Part shown: positions 6,813 to 10,982 of the stretch, piece by piece
Numbering within the stretch: the first letter of the stretch is position 1
Layout: each line of letters starts with the position of its first letter
From: an uncultured Clostridia bacterium
GTDB lineage: Bacteria > Bacillota > Clostridia > Oscillospirales > Acutalibacteraceae
DNA: 10,982 bases
Reading direction: 5' to 3'
Assembly (NCBI GenBank): GCA_946628455.1
Contig: CAMOWP010000052.1
Location: 1 to 10,982, forward strand
The notes under the pieces: model-generated
Seen by the model: the letters and a program-made list of their open reading frames with translations, nothing else
What the model was told of the DNA's origin: nothing
Database searches by the model: none
Translations under genes and position numbers: made by a program

Positions 6813-7748
6813 TCATACTACAAGATTTCCGGTTTTTTCGGAAATTCCGATTTCAGCCACAGCGCCCGAATTGAATTCAAGGTAATCCTGCTCGATTCCG
6901 TCGCTGAAAATCACTCCGTTTTCGGGCATATAGGAAGCTATCTTTAGCGGCTTGTTCCTCTCGATTTTTCCGAAAACGATTTCCGCGCCTGTCGAGGTGC
7001 TCGGATAAGGCTCCCTTACGGTGTAGTAGAGATAATCCGAATCGCGCCTGAAATCCTTAAACTCCCCGGCTTTCCCTGCATTTCCGAGATAACCGTTAAT
7101 ACCCGCAGCGCCTGCGAGAATGCTCTTAAACCAGCCTGTTTTTCCGAGCCCTGTTGAAACGATAATTCCGCTTGAGCTCTGAACCTCGCGTTTGCCCGCA
7201 ATCTCTATTTCGTACCGCGCTGAAACGTGGCTTTTCTGACCGATGAAAATATCGTTGACTCCGCAGAGGAGCTGACCGTCGTTGAGCCTGGCTTCGGCGA
7301 GAGTTACCGACTCCCTTTTTCTTCTTCCGTCAGCCGTTTCGGGAACGATACGGCAAAGGTCGCCTGCAGAAAAAGGAAGCAGCACTCCGTCCCACCTCGC
7401 AGGGTCGGGGTTAACGCCGATTAAGCTCTGAGTGGTCAGGTATTTCATAACGTTTGCAACGAGGCCGTCTCTTCCTACGGCGATAACAATATCATTTTCG
7501 CCGAACATAAAATTAGGAATAAACTCCCTGTCTACAAGCTGCAGGCGTCCGTAGGTTTCGAGGTACTCCGCGGCGGAATGCACCGCCGCGTAATACGTTT
7601 CGTGCTCGAGCTTGTAATCGTCGAAGCAGCCTCCGTGGTGCTCGATATAGAATTTCACCTGACTTTCGGTATTATACCTGTATATCAGATTTTCAAGTCT
7701 CGTTTTCTGTGTAACAAGAATTATCTTGTTATCCGTAAGTCTGTTCAT
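6813..7748 (-). CDS. Divergent NAD-kinase-like protein (ATP-NAD kinase superfamily)
   Basis: A 311-residue protein of the NAD kinase/diacylglycerol kinase-like fold. NAD kinase phosphorylates NAD to NADP. Residues 86-111 hold IVIAVGRDGLVANVMKYL and IGVNP, the counterpart of the NAD kinase GGDG(T) motif; the catalytic-type Asp94 is kept, but the second Gly is Arg and the Thr is Leu. Residues 163-170 GVNDIFIG correspond to the family's NE/ND motif, and 192-206 SSGIIVSTGLGKTGW to the usual DGLIVSTPTGSTAY, again altered (SSG for GDG, GLGKT for PTGST). The N-terminus lacks a canonical GGxG start. The ATG is one base after the SPFH stop codon and its AAGGAG site lies inside the SPFH gene, so the two are translationally coupled. 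Location in an NAD cluster supports NAD or a related nucleotide as ligand, but activity is not proven by the sequence. Confidence 0.75.
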   Translation of the reverse strand: MNRLTDNKIILVTQKTRLENLIYRYNTESQVKFYIEHHGGCFDDYKLEHETYYAAVHSAAEYLETYGRLQLVDREFIPNFMFGENDIVIAVGRDGLVANVMKYLTTQSLIGVNPDPARWDGVLLPFSAGDLCRIVPETADGRRKRESVTLAEARLNDGQLLCGVNDIFIGQKSHVSARYEIEIAGKREVQSSSGIIVSTGLGKTGWFKSILAGAAGINGYLGNAGKAGEFKDFRRDSDYLYYTVREPYPSTSTGAEIVFGKIERNKPLKIASYMPENGVIFSDGIEQDYLEFNSGAVAEIGISEKTGNLVV

Positions 7749-7749
7749 T

Positions 7750-8784
7750 TCAGCTCCTTAACGCAAGGCTTTCAAGAAGGTCGGGAGTAATATTGAGCGC
7801 TCCGATTTTTTCGCTGTTTGCGGCAAGCTTTTCAAACGCCTGGGCTATCATCTTTTCGGGCTCCATATTAAGAGTTGCAAGAGCAACGAGCGCCTCCTTG
7901 CTGAGCTTGTTGTACGCCTCCATAACCGCCCCGATTCTGTACGCCTCGGCGTCCGCGTCCTTTTTGGCGTTTTCAAGTCTCAGCTGCGCAAGCTCCCTGC
8001 GCTTTTCCTCAATTTCAATTTCTGCGTTAATCTTGATTTTTTCGCGTTCCGCCTCGCTCTCGGTTTTCATCTGTTCAAGCTCGTTTTCCTTTTCAAGCAG
8101 CATTCTTTTTGTGTTGATTTCCGTCTCTCTTATCTGCTTTTTCTTTTCTTCAACGGAAATCTCTGTGTTGAGCTCGTTTTCCTTAACGCGTCTTTCCTGC
8201 TCAATTGACGCGTTACGTCTTTCGTAGAGCGCGTCGTCAGACTGCTTAAGAATTTCCTCTCTTGTTTTTGCTTCAAGAGCGCGGCTTGTTTCATTAGTTG
8301 ACACTGCCTTAAGAAGCGAGAAGCCTGTAACCTCAACTCCGAGCTTCTTAAGCTCATCAATGCTTTTAAGCTCGCTAAGCACCTCGTTTGCGAAGCTTTG
8401 ATTTAGCTTCAGCGCATTTGTAAGCTCCAGTGCGCCTATACGGCTTTTTACAATTACCTCTGCAATATTGATAATTCTCTTTGAGAGCTTCTGCAGTGGG
8501 TCGCTGTTATACTGTTTTGTTTTGAGGTTAACGGTGAAATCCATCGCCTGCGCAATTTTTCTGTAATCGCATATCTTATAGGTTAACTGACCCTGGACAG
8601 TTACCGCCTGATAGTCTCCCGTCTTTTCCTCAAAGATAAAATCAGAGTCCTGATTAGGTATCGGCACAGCGCAGGCTGAGGTTGTTTTTTCAAGGTAGAA
8701 GAACGATAAGCCGGCGCCCTCCTTAACAAGCTTTCCTTTTCTGTAGCGAAGAACGTATTCGCTCGGTAAAAACTTAATATACAT
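7750..8784 (-). CDS. SPFH/band 7 domain protein with long coiled coil
   Basis: A 344-residue protein. Residues 1 to about 175 look like an SPFH (stomatin/prohibitin/flotillin/HflK) domain: a beta-rich start (MYIKFLPSEYVLRYRKGKLV), the TVQGQLTYKICDYRKIAQ strand-helix, and ELKKLGVEVTGFSLLKAV before the coiled coil. Residues 180-290 are a highly charged Glu/Lys/Arg coiled coil (EERREL-type heptads), and the C-terminus ends in INITPDLLESLALRS. Unlike most stomatins there is no N-terminal transmembrane helix, so it is probably cytoplasmic or peripherally membrane-bound. SPFH proteins form large ring or cage oligomers, which is the likely state here. It has an AAAGGAG ribosome binding site and sits between the regulator and the NAD-kinase-like gene, coupled to the latter. 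Its task in NAD metabolism is unknown. Confidence 0.82.
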   Translation of the reverse strand: MYIKFLPSEYVLRYRKGKLVKEGAGLSFFYLEKTTSACAVPIPNQDSDFIFEEKTGDYQAVTVQGQLTYKICDYRKIAQAMDFTVNLKTKQYNSDPLQKLSKRIINIAEVIVKSRIGALELTNALKLNQSFANEVLSELKSIDELKKLGVEVTGFSLLKAVSTNETSRALEAKTREEILKQSDDALYERRNASIEQERRVKENELNTEISVEEKKKQIRETEINTKRMLLEKENELEQMKTESEAEREKIKINAEIEIEEKRRELAQLRLENAKKDADAEAYRIGAVMEAYNKLSKEALVALATLNMEPEKMIAQAFEKLAANSEKIGALNITPDLLESLALRS

Positions 8785-8809
8785 TATAATGATTCTCCTT
8801 TTCTGTGTT

Positions 8810-8841
8810 TACCGGCGAATACTGTCACAACAGCGCCGGTA
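8810..8841. other. Stable hairpin between nrtR and the SPFH gene
   Basis: TACCGGCG and CGCCGGTA pair perfectly, with an inner CTGT/ACAG stem and a 4-base loop. On the plus strand the hairpin is followed by TTTTATTTTTTT, the form of an intrinsic terminator, though no plus-strand gene lies upstream. On the minus strand, the sense direction, it starts two bases after the nrtR stop codon and is followed by AAACACAG, not T residues, so it is not a normal terminator there. It could stop antisense transcription or shape the nrtR-SPFH mRNA. Confidence 0.7.
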
Positions 8842-8843
8842 TT

Positions 8844-9653
8844 TTATTTTTTTGTGTATAGCTTTGCGGGTCTGTGTCCCGCGCCGACTGTCGATGTATC
8901 TGTTTCTTCAACAAAATCGGCAATTTTCCTTCTGAAATTGGCTGTCAGAAGCGGCACGTCGGTAATCGTCTCCTGAACTCGCTGAAGCTCGGCGAGAGTA
9001 AAGCGTTCGGGAAGAAAGTCGAAAAGCGTTTCAACATTCTGCGCCTCTTTTCTCAGCTTGGTGAGAGCGCAGGCGATAATCTTTGCGTGGTCAAACGCTG
9101 TTCCTCCCGAGTCTTTTATTTCAAAGCGCTCCGATTCGTATTTGCTCTGAGTTTTAGTAAGCTCGGTGATAATTTCTGTGTCGCCGTGCCTGAGCGTTAG
9201 AGTGCAGCTTCCGTTTTCGTTTTCATTATACTTAACGGTAAACCATGCAGCCTCCGCGGCGTCGTCGCCTCCTTTAACCACAACGGGCTCGGCTATTACG
9301 GATACAAACGCATTCGAGATAATCCAGCCTCTCGGGTCGCGGTTCGGCTTGCTGAATACTCCGGCAGGCATAATCGCTCTCGGCGTAACGCCTGTTTCCT
9401 CGGTTATTTCCCTGAGCGCGCATTCCTCTACCGTTTCACCTGATTGCAGAAAGCCTCCGGGAAGCGCCCAGCAGCCCTTGAACGGGTGACCGCCTCTTTT
9501 TACAAGCAGAAGAGAAAGCGAGCTTTCCGGGTCGTGCCTGTAGCTTTCCTCATCCTTTGAAAGAAGCGTGAACGCTGCAATATCCGTAGTAATTGAAGGA
9601 CGCTCGTAAGCCTCAATACTGTAATTTTCTAAAAATTCCTTTTCTGAACCCAT
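8844..9653 (-). CDS. nrtR: NrtR-type transcriptional regulator: Nudix domain plus winged helix
   Basis: A 269-residue protein. A complete Nudix box at about residues 67-89 (GFLQSGETVEE followed by REITEETGV) fits GX5EX7REUXEEXGU. The linker FDHAKIIACALTKLR and the C-terminal part, about residues 211-268 (FDFLPERFTLAELQRVQ, LLTANFRRKIADFVEET, GHRPAKLY), match the winged helix of NrtR regulators, which bind DNA upstream of NAD genes and respond to ADP-ribose or similar ligands. The intact Nudix box leaves open a remaining hydrolase activity on ADP-ribose. The ATG at 9653 is preferred over an in-frame TTG at 9683, because AGGAGG lies nine bases before the ATG and the TTG lies at or before the expected transcription start. 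It is the first gene of the NAD block and overlaps its own probable operator region only upstream. Confidence 0.87.
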   Translation of the reverse strand: MGSEKEFLENYSIEAYERPSITTDIAAFTLLSKDEESYRHDPESSLSLLLVKRGGHPFKGCWALPGGFLQSGETVEECALREITEETGVTPRAIMPAGVFSKPNRDPRGWIISNAFVSVIAEPVVVKGGDDAAEAAWFTVKYNENENGSCTLTLRHGDTEIITELTKTQSKYESERFEIKDSGGTAFDHAKIIACALTKLRKEAQNVETLFDFLPERFTLAELQRVQETITDVPLLTANFRRKIADFVEETDTSTVGAGHRPAKLYTKK

Positions 9654-9686
9654 CGGTATGTACCTCCTGTCTCTTATTTTCAATTT

Positions 9687-9709
9687 GATAATATCACAAT
9701 GATATTATC
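9687..9709. promoter_or_regulatory. Perfect 23-bp palindrome, candidate NrtR operator
   Basis: GATAATATCA and TGATATTATC are perfect inverted arms of 10 bases around a 3-base centre (CAA on plus, TTG on minus). The site fills the spacer and covers the -10 of the nrtR promoter, the classical place for a repressor. The size and symmetry suit a dimeric winged-helix regulator such as NrtR. No second copy was noticed elsewhere in the window, so the direct evidence is for autoregulation of the nrtR-led operon. Confidence 0.75.
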
Positions 9710-9716
9710 TTGTCAA
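9688..9716 (-). promoter_or_regulatory. Sigma-A promoter of nrtR and the NAD block
   Basis: On the minus strand a consensus -35 TTGACA (9711-9716) and a -10 TATTAT (9688-9693) are separated by exactly 17 bases. The start point should be near 9681, giving a leader of about 28 bases before the ATG at 9653. The palindrome 9687-9709 lies within this promoter. Confidence 0.85.
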
Positions 9717-9764
9717 GTGTTTTTTGAAAGTTTTTTTAAAAATTTTTCAAGGCGATATTCGGTG
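9717..9764. promoter_or_regulatory. A/T-tract spacer between divergent promoters
   Basis: The 48 bases between the two -35 elements hold long T and A runs (9720-9748) flanked by TTGAAA and TTTCAA. They lie at the usual position of UP elements for the T-box promoter and possibly the nrtR promoter. No separate operator was recognised. Confidence 0.4.
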
Positions 9765-9793
9765 TTGACAAATGGTGCGCGTTGTGCTAAAAT
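9765..9793 (+). promoter_or_regulatory. Sigma-A promoter of the T-box-controlled gene
   Basis: A consensus -35 TTGACA (9765-9770) and a -10 TAAAAT (9788-9793) are 17 bases apart on the plus strand. The start is expected near 9800, just before the T-box leader. Confidence 0.85.
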
Positions 9794-9814
9794 ACGTAAT
9801 AATTAATTACAAAA

Positions 9815-10067
9815 ACAAATGCAGTGACGGAATTAATTGTTATCTTCCCTTCGGCAAAGAGAGCTGGCGGTTGGTGTAAGGCAGCGTGAACGGATAACAA
9901 GTCTCGTTCCCGAGCAGAGCCGCGGAATAAAGTAAGCGGCTACGGCTTGCCCCGTTATCATGGCAGGAGGTTTGACTGAACCTCGCAGAGTGGACCTGTT
10001 AAGGTCAACCAGGGTGGTACCGCGAATAAATTCGTCCCTGAGGCTACGCCTCGGGGATTTTATTATT
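9815..10067 (+). ncRNA. T-box riboswitch leader, probable leucine specifier (CTC)
   Basis: The leader has the T-box signature AGGGTGGTACCGCG at 10011-10024, the AGTGACGGAA start of Stem I (from 9823), and the distal-loop elements AAAGAGAGCTGG and GGTTGGTG (about 9857-9876). TTGTTATC (9837-9844) pairs with GATAACAA (9893-9900), and GGAA (9829-9832) with TTCC (9907-9910), which leaves GTCTCG (9901-9906) as the specifier side of the internal loop. CTC (9903-9905) followed by G fits the usual codon-plus-purine rule and means leucine; GTC (valine) is the alternative. AGGG (10011-10014) can pair with CCCT (10036-10039) to form the antiterminator, whose bulge starts with TGGT and would match a tRNA with discriminator A, as tRNA(Leu) has. 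Uncharged tRNA should favour read-through into the downstream gene. The T-box call is firm; the specifier is inference. Confidence 0.95.
10035..10067 (+). terminator. T-box-controlled terminator
   Basis: TCCCTGAGGC pairs with GCCTCGGGGA (10 pairs, one G-T wobble) around a TAC loop and is followed by TTTTATTATT. Its 5' arm overlaps the antiterminator's 3' arm, so the two structures exclude each other. Confidence 0.92.
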
Positions 10068-10093
10068 GCAGATATAAGAAAGGACGAAAAACT

Positions 10094-10982
10094 ATGAAAA
10101 ACATCAAAATTGCTGACACAACCTTGTGCAGAGAAAACAATTCCTTCAGCTTTAAGGAAAAAATTGAAATTGCACGCCAGCTTGAAAAGCTGAGTGTTGA
10201 CATTATTGAACTGCCTGAAATTGAGAATACGAGAACTGACGTCCTACTTGTTCGTACAATATCTGCATTCGTTAAAAACGGAACTATTTCAGTAGGCGCA
10301 GGAACGAGCAAAAAGAGCATTGACGACGCTGCCGAAGCGCTTTCAGCAGCAAGCAACGCTTCAATAAGAATTGAGCTTCCCGTATCTCCTGTAGGTATGG
10401 AATACAACTGCCATAAGAAGCCCGCAAAAATGCTTGAGTGGATTAAGGAAACCGTTAAGCTTGCAAAGGAAAAGGTCTCAGACGTTGAATTCTGCGCTAC
10501 CGACGCAACAAGAGCAGAGACGGAATTCCTCTACGAAGCAATCAAGGGAGCTACACAGGCAGGAGCAGATAAAATTACAGTATGCGACAGCGCAGGCTCA
10601 ATGCTCCCCGACGATTTTGCAAAATTCGTTAAAGACATTATTGACAATACCGGCGTTCCAATCGGAATTAAATGCAACGACAAGACAGGTCTTGCCGCTG
10701 CTCAGGCAATTCTCGCTGTAAGGTGCGGCGCTTCTTGTGTTAAATGTGCAGTAGGCGGTGACACGGTAAGCCTTGATACAATGGGCTCAATCATTAAGGA
10801 ATACGGAATTGATTACGGTATTTCATCCGGTATCAAATACACAGAGCTTCACAGAATAGTTAACCAGATTAACTGGATTACTGATAACGCTAAAAACGAC
10901 AGAAGCACCGTTACGGTAAGCGCTGAATTTGAGGGAATCAGACTTGACAAGAGTGACAGCGAGGAGACTGTTCTTGCCGCTG
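10094..10982 (+). CDS. HMGL-like TIM-barrel protein (isopropylmalate/homocitrate synthase relative) lacking catalytic residues, partial
   Basis: The first 296 residues are present; the gene runs off the right edge. The fold is that of the LeuA/homocitrate synthase/HMG-CoA lyase TIM barrel: IKIADTTL at 4-11, KEKIEIARQLEKLSVDIIELPE, EFCATDATRAETEFLYEAI, DKITVCDSAGSMLPDDF, and GLAAAQAILAVRCGASCVKC. The hallmark residues are changed. The catalytic Arg and metal-binding Asp of the DTTLRD motif are Cys12 and Arg13. The two metal-binding His of the HxHND motif are Lys193 and Asn195 (IKCNDKTG). The GIGERAGN loop reads AVGGDTVSLD. So it probably does not do the classical Claisen condensation; a regulatory, scaffold or altered catalytic role is possible. 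The ATG follows an AAAGGA ribosome binding site by nine bases. The T-box, probably leucine-specific, ties it to branched-chain amino acid supply. Confidence 0.82.
   Translation, partial: MKNIKIADTTLCRENNSFSFKEKIEIARQLEKLSVDIIELPEIENTRTDVLLVRTISAFVKNGTISVGAGTSKKSIDDAAEALSAASNASIRIELPVSPVGMEYNCHKKPAKMLEWIKETVKLAKEKVSDVEFCATDATRAETEFLYEAIKGATQAGADKITVCDSAGSMLPDDFAKFVKDIIDNTGVPIGIKCNDKTGLAAAQAILAVRCGASCVKCAVGGDTVSLDTMGSIIKEYGIDYGISSGIKYTELHRIVNQINWITDNAKNDRSTVTVSAEFEGIRLDKSDSEETVLAA

Noticed and set aside
7793..8227. 144-codon open frame on the plus strand, rich in Ser, Ala and Ile
   Set aside because: It is exactly antisense to the charged coiled coil of the SPFH gene; the Ser/Ala/Ile bias is the mirror of Glu/Arg/Lys codons. 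No ribosome binding site or family match was seen.
9654..9683. Upstream TTG start for the nrtR gene, ten codons earlier
   Set aside because: It lies at or before the expected transcription start and has no ribosome binding site, while the ATG at 9653 has AGGAGG nine bases upstream.
9724..9750. TTGAAA...TTTCAA inverted repeat as a second operator
   Set aside because: The arms are only six bases and the centre is plain A/T runs; it fits an UP element or promoter spacer better.

Overview
The window looks like chromosomal DNA from a low-to-mid GC Gram-positive bacterium, most likely a gut Clostridia member (Oscillospiraceae/Ruminococcaceae type). The evidence is a T-box riboswitch, strong AGGAGG-type ribosome binding sites, sigma-A promoters with 17-bp spacers, gatC/gatA organisation, and a small BspA-type leucine-rich-repeat secreted protein. 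The taxonomic call is inference from these traits, not from a search. No mobile elements, CRISPR arrays, rRNA or tRNA genes were seen.

Layout. (1) Bases 1-602, minus strand: the start of the gatC-gatA operon (Asp/Glu-tRNA amidotransferase), with its own promoter at 631-659; gatA runs off the left edge. (2) Bases 674-2083, minus strand: a stand-alone FAD-dependent oxidoreductase with its own extended -10 promoter and a terminator. (3) Bases 2111-9716, minus strand: a nine-gene co-directional block centred on NAD metabolism. In transcription order it holds an NrtR-type Nudix/winged-helix regulator, an SPFH/band 7 coiled-coil protein, a divergent NAD-kinase-like protein, a small secreted LRR protein, nicotinamidase (pncA), NAD synthetase (nadE), a GNAT acetyltransferase broken by an in-frame amber codon, NAD-dependent GAPDH (gap) and nicotinate phosphoribosyltransferase (pncB). 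The block ends in an intrinsic terminator. (4) Bases 9765-10982, plus strand: divergent from nrtR, a T-box leader (probable leucine specifier) controls an isopropylmalate/homocitrate-synthase-like protein that has lost the family's catalytic and metal-binding residues.

How the genes fit together. PncA (nicotinamide to nicotinate), PncB (nicotinate to NaMN) and NadE (NaAD to NAD) give the salvage route; only the adenylyltransferase NadD is missing here and is presumably elsewhere. The NAD-kinase-like protein could act on NAD, and GapA is a major NAD consumer. NrtR-family proteins are known regulators of NAD genes that sense ADP-ribose or related nucleotides. Here the nrtR promoter carries a perfect 10-bp inverted repeat between its -35 and -10 elements, a strong candidate for an autoregulatory operator. 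The tightly coupled SPFH and NAD-kinase-like genes directly downstream of the regulator are the least understood part and the best candidate for a new NAD-linked system. The second half of the block (LRR to pncB) has its own promoter at 6781-6809, so it may be transcribed both alone and by read-through.
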